64,000 nucleotides of DNA from assembly GCA_037447655.1 (NCBI GenBank), contig JBBHKE010001188.1, positions 221,261 through 285,260 of the forward strand, in the 5' to 3' direction. A model generated the notes under the pieces. The model made no database searches. It had not been told where the DNA came from and saw only the letters and a list, made by a program, of their open reading frames with translations. The position numbers were made by a program, and so were the translations under genes. Position 1 is the first letter of the stretch. The number at the start of each line of letters is the position of its first letter. This document shows, piece after piece, positions 24,601 to 35,271 of the stretch. This stretch comes from Zygnema cylindricum (Eukaryota; Streptophyta; Zygnematophyceae; Zygnematales; Zygnemataceae).

Positions 24601-26743
24601 CCAGTGCTGTTTACGGGTACCAATAACGGATAGCGTGTATAACTTTTTCGAAAGCGTCCCAGAAAACGCCCAACTTACCGTATTAGGTCAACCCTTAACT
24701 GTAAGGTGACGACAGAAACAAAGTTTAGTAAGCTCATAAGGGGAATCTACTCTGTCTGGTACAAATTCGTTACATTGACACGTTTCTTCCGTACAGTATA
24801 CATGCATATAAACTATTATAAAGCCTGCCGCGCGGTCCTGTGTGGTACAATTACTTCGAACTGTCATGTGTAGAAAACAAACAAGCGTAAAAAGTTTTAC
24901 CCAGATTACACATAGGATACGGTGACAAACTGAAAACGGGACCGAACTGGAGCAACAAAACTTGCGATTTGAGCCTTGAACCCTTAAAGCCCGTACGCGC
25001 AAACTTCATAAAACGCATGGATGGGACGGTCCGCTACATTTCCTCCAGAGAAGTACAGACTAGCACTGTAGTATGATGTACTTTTATGTACTGGCATGTA
25101 CCTCCAGTCCTCCACGCTGTCTCTTTTGTACGTTCTTACAGAAGGATAAGCATGTGGAGTTGCTTCCGGTCACGTATATTAACCTTTGACGCTGTGGAAA
25201 AGTCGGAGTGGACAGATTTCGCAGGAGAAGCTTCTCTCCAGAAGAAGCTTGCAGTTTTGAACTTTTTGCTAGAAGCATTTGTTGGTAAGCTTTAACAAAC
25301 TGAGCTGTGTTTCCTTCATGGTGTATCATCTCTATTTTTTGACAAGTCCTTGTGTTTGCAAGTGTAAGACTTTCGGATGTCCGATAGTTTTCTTAGCTGA
25401 TGACATAAGTGCATTGTTATCACTTTTTTCAGTTCAAGTCTTATTTTGAGTGTGTCACAGGAATTACATAGTTGTTACAATGTTGCCATAGGTTTTTCCT
25501 GGCCACAGGATGATACTGCCAAATTAACACCATCTTTCGGATCTGAGTTGCTACGGCAGCAAAGTCGATGCGTAGCAGTTACTAATGGCCTAGCTGGACG
25601 TTTTTCTAATTTTCTGAGTTGGTTTGCTATCCTGTTTGGACGATTGGTGTTGGACATAATTATTTCTTTAGAAGTTTTCTTTAGTTTCTGAATTCATTGA
25701 ATTATCCTCGTCTCTCTTTTTGCTTTTTGTTAAACTGTTTCTCTATGGAAGTTTCGCTGTTTTTTATGCTTGGAGTAACGGCCACATGATTATACTGCCT
25801 TAAATAACACCATCTTTCGGGACCGAGCAGCATAGCTGCAAAGACGATTATGGAGCTAATATGATGGCCCGGTTTGAATTGTTAGTCTTGGTGGTATATT
25901 GCTGCTAGCTTTCTCATTTAATTATCTATCTCATGGTGAAAATCTATTTGCTGTGTTGTTTTACCTTCTCTGAGTCTCTTACTGGGAATTCTTTTTCTGC
26001 TTATTTTTCCTGTAAATGTATCGATGTCTATGTCCAATTAGATTAGATTGTCCTGTCAGTTGTGTAATTATCTGGACAAAAAGCGGAAGCAGCGAGTCCT
26101 ACTATGAGCTGTTCTCTCGTCAGTTCCAGAGAGACAAATAGCGCTGTCTTAAATGGGTGAGCTTCGGGAAGCTTCTGGCTATTTCTGACCGTCAGTTCAA
26201 TCCACATCGCGACACCCTGTGACTTAGCCTCTGTTTTTTGTTGCATTTTATATCGAATAGTTTCTAAATACCTCTTCACATCATGTCTGCAGGAATCTTC
26301 ATATGTGCAGGCCCGAACGGATACCTTCTGAGTTGTGTTCTGTCGGTGCCCGCATTCTCTTTGCACAAGTAAGACTTCTATTGCTTTTTATTTCGTTTCC
26401 TTCTTCAGTTAATCTGGATAAAGGAATTCCTGCTTGTGTGAGATGATCTGCGTGTACTTATCTCGTGACAGCATGTGATCGGTGTGGCTTGGCTTTGAAA
26501 TCCTTTTTGGTGAAGTTAGGGCGGCTCAAAGATGTGTTAAATAATCTGCGTTATCTTCCTGAATAAATTGATGCTGAAACCAGAATTTTCTGAGAGTCGC
26601 CCTTAGGGAGGATCTTGTTTTTGCCTCGATTCCTGCTTTACAAATGTTTAGCTATATGTAAATCTGCATCAATTCTAACTCCTTTTAAGCTTGTGACGCT
26701 CCTGACATGCTTGCGCTTTTGGATTTGCATATTTGTGACAGAT
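24601..26743. other. Upstream region of the F-box gene
   Basis: No confident coding exon is seen. A GTAAGC donor-like site at about 25284 and a CAG acceptor just before the start codon at 26744 would allow a 5' UTR intron; this is inference. Two related blocks of about 70 bases (25498-25570 and 25778-25850, sharing ACACCATCTTTCGG) are a diverged direct repeat. Confidence 0.35.
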
Positions 26744-28714
26744 ATGGACAGACTTAATGACGATGTTTTAGCCTTGATGCTGGAGAAGGTTGAGGGCAGC
26801 CAGCACCGAAGGGCCTGCGCTCAGGTTAATCGTCAATGGCTCCGTATCGAGGGTCTTACTCGACGTCACCTTCGCATTCTTTCTCCTGAGCTTGCCATGC
26901 GGGCTATTCATCGCTATCCTTCCATCACTTCTCTTGAAGGGATGCATGGGATCCGGGATGCAGATCTTGCGGCAGTGGCAAGGTTTGTTCCTCTGTTTCC
27001 TTGTATTTTTTTTCTGTTTTTGCTGCAATAGCGTAGTAGTTCTGACCTCGTTCGTGTTTTGCTGATTCGATGATGATGCCACTATGACTGCCGATTTTCA
27101 CAGTTGCTGTCAGTGTATCTGGGTTTCAATTTGATGTGGTTTCAGTCGTGTGTGAACTAGATTGGCTAGCAGGGTAAGTGATTGAGACAGATGCTTTTGT
27201 TTTCTCCTTTCAGGCTGTGACAGAGAATCTGGTGCTTTCCAGGCATTGCAAGTCCTTACAAGTGCTGAATCTGGCTCTACCTCGGCCTCAGCTTGCCACT
27301 GAAGATTATTGCTATTCTTCAGCAAGTTCTGACGATGAGTACGATGTCATAACAGACGATGGTCTTAAAGCTGTGGCTAATGGATGTTCCCGTTTACAGA
27401 AGCTGAAGCTCAGATGGCGGCTTAAAGTTGGAGACTCGGGCCTTAAAGCACTGGTCAACAAATGCTTTCTGCTTGAACATGTGGATCTTTCATTCTGCAA
27501 GGGGATTACAGATGATAGTCTGAAGTCCCTTTCTACTTTAGCAGGCTTGAGTACCCTTGTTTTAAGGGGTTGCTGGCAGTTCGGAGACGTAGGTTTGGGC
27601 TACCTGGCTTCAGGACCATCGAGAGCTTCCTTGGACAACCTGTCTCTTCGTGACTGTCATCATCTATCAGGTCAGGTCTTAGATTCCGGATGATTTGATT
27701 GGTTGATCTACTACAAGATCTGGCTTGTATTTTTTTCTATCATGCTTGTAAGCTTTTTCATCAGGTTTTTGGGCAGCTCAGGAACTCCATGTTTTGTGAA
27801 TTGGATCAGCATTTAGTACAAGGCGGTCTATTTCTGATTTTCTTTCTCGTATTGACATGTCATTTCCGTTTTCCTTATGGCAGATCTAGCATTGCAGAAG
27901 TTGCGAACATGTTCAAGTCTCACTGCTCTTTGTCTGGCTGAGTGCGGACCTCGTTTTACAGATAGTGGGCTTTCTAATCTGGGTTTGATACCAGCCCTCA
28001 CGGTGAGTGTTTCTGCTGCTAGATTGGTGCTTCTTTAAAGTGATGTATTTCCTTGAATTCTGTCATTAATTTATAATCTGTCTTTGAAGAAAAGATGCTT
28101 CTATCTGGGAAGACATTTTCCTGTCATTGCTGCTGGTTTATGTCTATGTTTTCCGAATCTATCCACAACATAATGATGATTCAGTTTCTGAGTTCAGGAT
28201 TTGAGAGGATTATCAATCATTGGATGTTGCCTGACTAGAACCTGTGTGTGTGGGTGATGGGAACAGAGTCTTGATCTTAGCTGGGTATCCAACTTGAATG
28301 ACCAGACTGTCGTTGCCCTTGTTGAAGGTTGCAGCTATCTGCAGAGTTTAATACTTACTGGATCTATGTTTGTCACAGATGTCGGTGTGGCTGCCCTAAG
28401 CCATTGTAAAGTTCTTGAGGTAACTAACCAAAAGCTGTTATCGACTTTTTTTAAAAGCGTAATTTTCTGTTCAGATTTCAAACAACCCTAATCTTAAACA
28501 GTGAAGTTGAACTCATTCAGTCGATGTGTTTCTGTTGATACAGAGCCTGGATATCAGCCAGTGCCCAGGTGTATGTGGTACAGATATTGAGGCACTGGCT
28601 GCTGGATGCCCTGCCTTGCAGTACCTTGTGTTAAGCTACAGCTTGCGATGTTGGATATCTAAAGATGTCATGGACCAACTTTTCTGCCGAGGCTGTTATG
28701 TACGATGGAGTTAG
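26744..28714 (+). CDS. F-box/leucine-rich repeat protein, multi-exon
   Basis: This is a probable substrate-recognition subunit of an SCF ubiquitin ligase. The F-box is at residues about 3-45 (LNDDVLALMLEKV to RQWLRIEGLTRRHL). It is followed by cysteine-containing leucine-rich repeats to the C-terminus (for example ITDDGLKAVANGCSRLQKL, LEHVDLSFCKGITDDSL, ALAAGCPALQYLVLSY). Exons: 26744-26982, 27214-27670, 27884-28002, 28267-28419 and 28544-28714, all with GT-AG borders. Phases agree for exons 2-5. Between exons 1 and 2 they do not (exon 1 leaves two bases, exon 2 starts in phase 0), so one more base is needed; see the finding on a possible one-base exon at 27173. With that base the protein has 379 residues. 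An AATAAA signal lies at 29075-29080. The exact FBL subfamily is not recognised. Confidence 0.85.
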
Positions 28715-30086
28715 GGTTTGTGCAGAAACGTGAACAATTCTAGATACGACAGCATCTGGTACTGTCATTGGATGATAATACAGCTGTATACAAGTTTCGT
28801 TTTAATGGTTTGAATTTGTAATTTTGTAAGCAGTGGGAAAGGGGCCTTTGTTGTTTGTTCGTGGGGAGTGTTGTAGTCCTACTTAGTCTTTTCGTCTCCT
28901 TAGGGCTTGTCACGTACTAGTAAAATTTTCAGGTTTGCTATGTAACATAATAATGTGTTCCTGAAATTGTTGAAATATAAATACTGTCGGTGGAGATTTT
29001 ACAAATGGGAGTTGGAATTCATCTGCTGCAGTGTGGGGAGATGAGATGTAGTGTGGCAATTTTACCTTGAATGTAATAAAGATTTAGTCTCTTTTTTGAG
29101 TTCATTGGGAACATTAAATAATAATTAATGGTTTTTCCATGAGATATGTTGTTTTTCTGTATCAGTGTTAATAACATTGTATATGATTGTCTGATCCCTG
29201 ACATATGTGCCTAAAGGTACGTACTAGTGTGTATTGAGAGAGTGATATGACAAAAAGTGAATTTCTTTTGGCCAGCTGTATTTAGTTTCTGTTCTGTAAC
29301 AGGTCGTCAGTCCCAACTGGATGTCACGAATGAATGTATAAGAAGCTTTTAGGGTAGGTGTAATCATTGTATGTTTCTCAGGGTATTCTTCAGTAGTGAA
29401 AAATCCTGAAGCAGTAACCTTTGCTTGGTCAGAGATGGTGAAAGAAGGTAGAAAGCCTATCCTCACTATATCCCATCCTTGCTAAAGAGTGTAGGAAAGC
29501 GAAATGAAGTGTCCAAAGTTATTACCTTATGCATTAGAAGAGTAGTAGGGTATGTACATCCAGATAATTAAATAGCGGAACGTCAAGTCATCTATAGGGT
29601 TTGGGGAACATATTGCATTGAACGTGTGTTCTATTTCATGTAAAAACCCAACTAATTTATTACTTTCATATGCTAAACGCAAAAATAAAGATATCTATAA
29701 AAAAAGAAAAAACTTGTGTAATATACAAATAGTTTAATTCAGGAAATAAAAGAACTTAGTATATATTGGACGTAGGCCAGAATCCCATTACAAGTTTCAT
29801 GGACAAGATTGCTGGAAGGCTTGCTTTGCTTTACGTCGCGTCAGTAAATCACTTTTTACATGCGTGACTCATTTCGGTTGATAAGATGTAGATAAATATT
29901 TACTTTTTACACGCGTGGCTCATTCTGGATGGTAACACGTAGATTAATATTCGATAAATCTTGAAAGAATCTTCGAATGTGAAATCCGAACGCAGTATCT
30001 GTAGTAGCGGAGGTAATCTATACCAGCGGAGGTAATATCTGTACCAGCGGAGGTAATTAATGATTTGAACAGAGGGTATTATGATG
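28715..30086. other. 3' region of the F-box gene and intergenic DNA
   Basis: The first 370 bases are probably 3' UTR. The remainder is AT-rich with no recognisable gene. A short tandem repeat with the unit CAGCGGAGGTAAT, imperfect and in about three copies, lies at 30000-30055, and a further copy occurs near 31005-31022. Confidence 0.4.
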
Positions 30087-30088
30087 TA

Positions 30089-30287
30089 CACCTTGAATCG
30101 TTATTAGCGTATAGAAATTATTAGTGTAAAGAAAAAACTAGCGTCATTCATTCTAATTTAGTGCCAAGAACCGTGGCAGATTATGATCCACGTCCTTAAA
30201 TAGTGTAATTTATTATATTTAAGGTATCAATGTCAAAATTTTGGGGTGCTGATATAGCGTACATAAGGCTAATAATGATTGACGGTG
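30089..30287. mobile_element. Mariner-like MITE, complete
   Basis: The ends are CACCTTGAATCGTTATTAG and CACCGTCAATCATTATTAG (inverted), with TA at 30087-30088 and 30288-30289. The length is about 199 bases. It matches 17729-17926 along its whole length. Confidence 0.8.
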
Positions 30288-30289
30288 TA

Positions 30290-30713
30290 CTATCCAAAAT
30301 CTCAAAACGGAACGACAAAAAGGCGGCGGTAAACTTTGATGGTGAGAGTGTGACGTGAAAATTTCGGCGGATTCGCATCCACCCTGGCGAAAGGCAAATG
30401 GCCCATGCGACGTGTACGCACATACGCGCGCGCTCATCGAGGATTTTTTTTCCACGCGGCGCATTTTTACACATTCAGTCTGTGCAAAGTGTCTTCACTG
30501 TGGTCGGTCGCCACAGAACTGTAGAGTTAGCGACGTGTCGTTTTTGATAAAAAGTATAATGCATCCGACGGTCAGATTTCATGCCTACAACCTTGGAGAT
30601 TCTTTCATTACTATGTTTTCCTTGGGAAAAAAAAATAGAATGGTACGTACTTGTACGAAACGGTACGGCCCTCAGTAAACAACCCCACTTTTTCGCTAAT
30701 GGAAGTCCACTCT
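30290..30713. mobile_element. Harbinger-like copy without left end
   Basis: The interior blocks (AAACGGAACGACAAAAAGGC near 30305 and TGTACGAAACGGTACGG near 30650) match the neighbouring element at 30818-31533. The right end CTAATGGAAGTCCACTC is followed by TAA. The left end is not visible, and a mariner-like MITE sits at its left edge. Confidence 0.5.
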
Positions 30714-30817
30714 AACTCCAAAAACTTTTATGTATACTGCTCTAAGGGCTTTTGCTGACAGTAACCTCTTCGAGAAGGGAGAGGCCAGCGAGTTCGAAAG
30801 GTAAGAAAAAATTTTAA

Positions 30818-31533
30818 GGGTGAAGTTCCATTAGGCGGTCCCAGTAAATGTACGGAAAAGTCTACTGACAGCGTTAACTGGAAGTCCGCTCCATTGTGTC
30901 GGGCCAGTGAAAAACCTTTCGAAATTATGATTGGTGCCACGTAGTTAGTGTTCACATTTTGAAAATCTAAAAATATTCTTCAAACGGAAAATCTAAACGA
31001 TAATATCTGTACCAGCGGAGGTGGTTAATGATTCGTACGAAAAGTTTGCGGCCAAATTTTAATTTTGAAAATGGAAATCAAAATTTCGAAACGGAATTTC
31101 AAAAAGACGCCGCTAACTTTGAAGGTCGGTGGATGTCAGACGGAGCGTGCGATGATACTTTCGGTTGACGTGTATCCAGCGTGGCAGGTGGCACATGGCC
31201 TGTACGACGTGCACGCGTGTGATCGCTTGTTCAAAGTAGATATGTTTTTGCTTTTTGACGTGTACCAATGGAAATCATCTAATGGGCCCCAACTCTCCTC
31301 GCGAGGAGAGTTGGGGCCCACTGGATGATGTGCCCGATTGCTTGACGGATCTCAAAAAGTGAAACATCCAACGGTCAGGATTTACGCCTACATCATTGGA
31401 GCTTCCCGACAGCTTTCCAGTAACGATGTTTCGTCCGACAAAAAAAAAATCTGGTACGGATCTGTACGTCTCTGTACGAAAACGTACGGCGTCCAGTAAC
31501 GAACTCCACTTTTCGTCTAATGGAACTTCAGAG
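30818..31533. mobile_element. Harbinger-like element with perfect central palindrome
   Basis: The left end GGGTGAAGTTCCATTAGGCG follows TAA. The right end TAATGGAACTTCA matches its complement but lacks the last bases and the duplication. A perfect 38-base palindrome at 31283-31320 is centred on CTCCTCGCGAGGAG and lies about 210 bases from the right end. No transposase is seen. Confidence 0.6.
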
Positions 31534-32516
31534 GGAAAATTTCCGACAAAGGGACTTACATTAACGGGGACGTGTGTATCACAAGTTTTTTTGACCATGC
31601 GTCTGAAATCTTCGTGCAAGATTGTGCTCGCAAATGTTTGTTCCTTGTCTGCCAATTGTGCACGCACATTACAACACGTGTCTTAGTTTTTTTTAAAGGT
31701 AGAGTATGTAACGCCTCAAGTTCTGTTGGCTGTCCATTCAAAACAAAATGATAATCATGCAACGACGTGGAATACAATGTGAAAGTTGCAAATGTGTGTC
31801 GTTCCTAAGGTCCCACGTGGTCGCCGAAATTCTTTCCATTTTCTTTTTCCCACAAGGCGACAAAGCTTGAAAGATTGCTCGCACGTACCCCAAGGCGAAA
31901 GGATTTTACACGTGTCAGTGTGAAAAACTGCACCTAAATGTTGATTCACATGTAACGATTTTGTACAAAGCTACATGAGAAGTACAGACGCACTGTACAA
32001 AGTTGTCTGTCGTACAAGTCTATGATAATTACATCCCCGAATACGTGGCAGATTTACCTCCGTCGATATATATTCCCCCTAAAAGAAAGGAAGTGATTAA
32101 GAGAAGGCAGTAGAACGGGCGAAGATGATGCCACGTGTAACGAATAAGTCCCGTCTGAAAGTACGGCAACATAAAGTAGAAGTATATGAGATTTTATTCG
32201 GTTAACTTCTATGACGTCTGTTGACGCTGGATGACATTTCATCCAGCGGCGAATCCCGAAACAGCATTCCGTACATGTACGTAGGACGTTTGATTTGTAC
32301 TAAACAAAACGTAAATATTTTAAAATTATTCGTTATCCATGGCAAATATGTGGGACCGTCCGAATATACGGCATTATTTCCCCAAAAAATCCTATTTACC
32401 TGTTCAAAACCAGACTAACAAAATCAGCAGAAACCAATAATCTCAAATGGTCGTCGTTTGTCACGGCATGAATAATTGGAATCTGGAAACAATCTATTCT
32501 TCTTTCCTGAAAGTAA
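31534..32516. other. Intergenic stretch, no gene seen
   Basis: The sequence has GTAC-rich patches and short frames on both strands. I see no repeat ends or splice structure. Confidence 0.35.
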
Positions 32517-33280
32517 GGGTATGTCCCCATGTGCATAAGTGAGGGTTTTTTTTCTGTCGTTTTCTTGTAAAACTTAGCGCCTTACTGCCTAAGTTGCAAC
32601 CGTACGAAGGAATCACAAATTTGTAGAGTACAATTTGCGTCATCCTCTAGCTTAGGATGTTTAAAAATTCGGCGTATTGTGTTTTTCGACCCACTTCCAC
32701 GACAAAAAATGTCATCTTCGATCTTATGTTTAAAACACATGCGCGATGTGTTTTAAAACTAGATATCTTCGATAAACAAATAGGAACATATATTCGCACG
32801 TGCCGTAATTTTCGAAAATTTTCATACGATTTACAAGGACAAAGAAAAGTACAAAATTCGCTATGTTTTGTCCATTTGCGTTCAATACGACAAATAAAAG
32901 TACACAATTTGTTTGCTTTTGTCCGTTTTCGTCCAGTACGGTTTTTTTTTTGCAGGGGTCTCGAAATTCCGATGCCATTTCACGTCGAGCGGGCAGGAGA
33001 CGCAAAGGCAAAGCGCATCTTCTTCAACCGTGAAACGGCACAGGCTGGAAGGCGGTACGTCTACAATGTCAACGTCACAAGCAGTTCCAAAAAAAAGCGT
33101 GCGACATGACAGATTGTAGCCGTTGACAACCGTCACAGGTATTGTCGACGTATGCAATCGTCACAATCGTAAGTTACGATTATGTTATTACACATAGGGA
33201 CACTTGAAAACCGGGTCCGGCGGATCCGCGCTAAAATACAAAGTAAGTTCGCTAAGTTCCAAGTACATGGTGACATATCC
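32517..33280. mobile_element. PIF/Harbinger-like element, 764 bp, complete
   Basis: The ends are GGGTATGTCCCCATGT and, inverted, GGATATGTCACCATGT, with TAA at 32514-32516 and 33281-33283. The interior matches the truncated copy at 7915-8690. It includes a 150-residue open frame, 32657-33109, of unknown status. Confidence 0.8.
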
Positions 33281-33334
33281 TAAATAAAAAAAAGACGTTG
33301 GACAGATGTCGTTGTACCACAGGATACAGTGTTA

Positions 33335-34100
33335 GGGTACTTTCGCATGTGCTAAAGGTATAGTTATTTTTTGTCGTTTTCCTCCATAACTTAGAAAAAA
33401 AACGAGAAAATCCGCAGCCGTACCAAAAAACAGAAATTACCACCGTACAAGTTGCATTACCTTGAAACTTTATACGTACAGTAGTTTGTCGTCTAGCGCA
33501 TTTCGACCCACTTTAGCGTCCTTTCAACACGTTCAAACTTTACATCAAATCACTGATTTGAAATAAAGTCCAATAAGGTGAGCGAATAGGCAGACGCACG
33601 TGCCTGATTTTTTTTACAATTTTTGTGCGCGGAGTACCAAAAAAAAAACACACCACGTTTCCAGCATGTGCGTACTGTTTTTCATGCGCTGATTTTCGTA
33701 CAGGCGCCGTCTCTCTCAAACACAAGTGTCTTCACACATACGGCTTATGAAAAACATTGGCCACATGTCGGCAAGTGGGAAGACGAAAAACGAAACCGCA
33801 TTTCTGTGCGACAGCGAAAGGTATTTAAGGGTTTCGACACGTCGACAATGTGGCGTACGGACATTACGAAGTCACAAAAATTGTACAGCGTGCAAAGAAA
33901 TGCCTCAAATTGAAGCCGAGTGGAAGTTTGCCTCATTTTTGTGTACCACTTCATCTGTCACATTGTTTCGTACACGTAAGTCACTTTTTTAAGTGACAAG
34001 TTATTTGCGTTTACATCCGAATGCTCTGGAAGTTGTACGGAGAATTTTCGCTAAAAATCAAAGTAACAAGACTAAGTTTCGCTTACATGCGAAAGTACCC
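33335..34100. mobile_element. PIF/Harbinger-like element, 766 bp, complete
   Basis: The ends GGGTACTTTCGCATGT match perfectly when inverted, with TTA duplicated at 33332-33334 and 34101-34103. It is almost the same length as its neighbour at 32517-33280, but most of the interior differs. A short palindrome (arms TCAAATCA) lies at about 33544-33560, 210 bases from the left end. Confidence 0.85.
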
Positions 34101-34202
34101 TTAGTGTTCTAAAATTTGATATGATGCCTACAACTAGATTGGGCCATCCTGCTATTGCATCTGTTATAGCTGTCATGTCCTGTTAAAGCTGGGAATCAAT
34201 AC

Positions 34203-34379
34203 ATTGCCCACCGTTAATAGCGGTGTAAATTACAACACATTATCCTAACAAAATGCAAAAAGACGTGGCAGGTTTAAGGCCACTGCCTCAAATAGTGTTT
34301 TTAACTCTACTTTGCTATTTTTGGCCAAAAAATGTTGCAACCTAATTAGTATGATCAGCTCTAATAACGATGGGCGGTG
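34203..34379. mobile_element. Short MITE
   Basis: The ends are CATTGCCCACCGTTAATAGCG and, inverted, CACCGCCCATCGTTATTAGAG, imperfect inverted repeats of about 21 bases. It is related to the degraded copy at 21605-21750. Confidence 0.55.
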
Positions 34380-35271
34380 AAGTTAGAAAACAAATCTGTA
34401 TGGTATTAATTCTGTTAATAAATTTTTTAATTGATAAGATAGAAGATGCTCCATAGCATCATTAGCTCAAGTAACTGCAAATTATAGCTTTGCAAAGGTC
34501 ACTGGTTTATCTTGCTGATGAAAACATCGCAAAACACAACAAGGAAGAACATGAATGAGATTGACAACAGTAATTTTGGTTAAGTTTTTCTCCCTGGTAA
34601 AGAAAAGCATCATATGATGTAGAAAAACATTATTGACCATCTTTTGCATCCTTCAGTGAAAAATGGCAAATTGAATTGTTCCAAAACCGCAGTAATATTT
34701 ACAAATCTAAAATCATGACAACATTTGCAAATCACCAATACTTACCCAGAACCTGAAATTGATATATTGCAAGGCATAATACAATTTTTGCATAAAGTTT
34801 TATTCCAAAGTGTAGCTTTTCAATTGTCATCGTCAGAATGAAAAATGTTAAAACCCGAACAACAATTGTAAAACTGAAAATTGCGTTGAAAAGTTATGTT
34901 GCGATTTTTTTTAACTAGTTTGAGCTCAAGAAGGTAGTCTAGTGTCTCCTATAAAGTGTACAAAAACCTTGAACCTGTCAAACCGTACCCTCAAAATTTG
35001 TCACAAAACTGTCCCTAAAAACTAGAAAATATCGGAGAAGAAAAGGCCAAAACTTTTGCATTTGCTCCATGGACTAGCGCAGTCCGAAAACATATCTTGT
35101 ACTTCACCACCAATTAGTGAACAAGAAATTAGAGAAAAAATGGAAGAATTATGTACAGCAGATCCTTGGGAACGATAACAAAACAAAGTCTCCATTTTAT
35201 GAGACAATAGTATAGCCAATTGCCGGAAAAAAAAAAGAGGCCATGAAAGAGGCGATAACATCTTGCTCTTA
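34380..35271. other. 3' flank of the EGF-like gene
   Basis: This is AT-rich, with no independent gene seen. Part of it is probably the 3' UTR of the minus-strand EGF-like gene. Confidence 0.4.
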
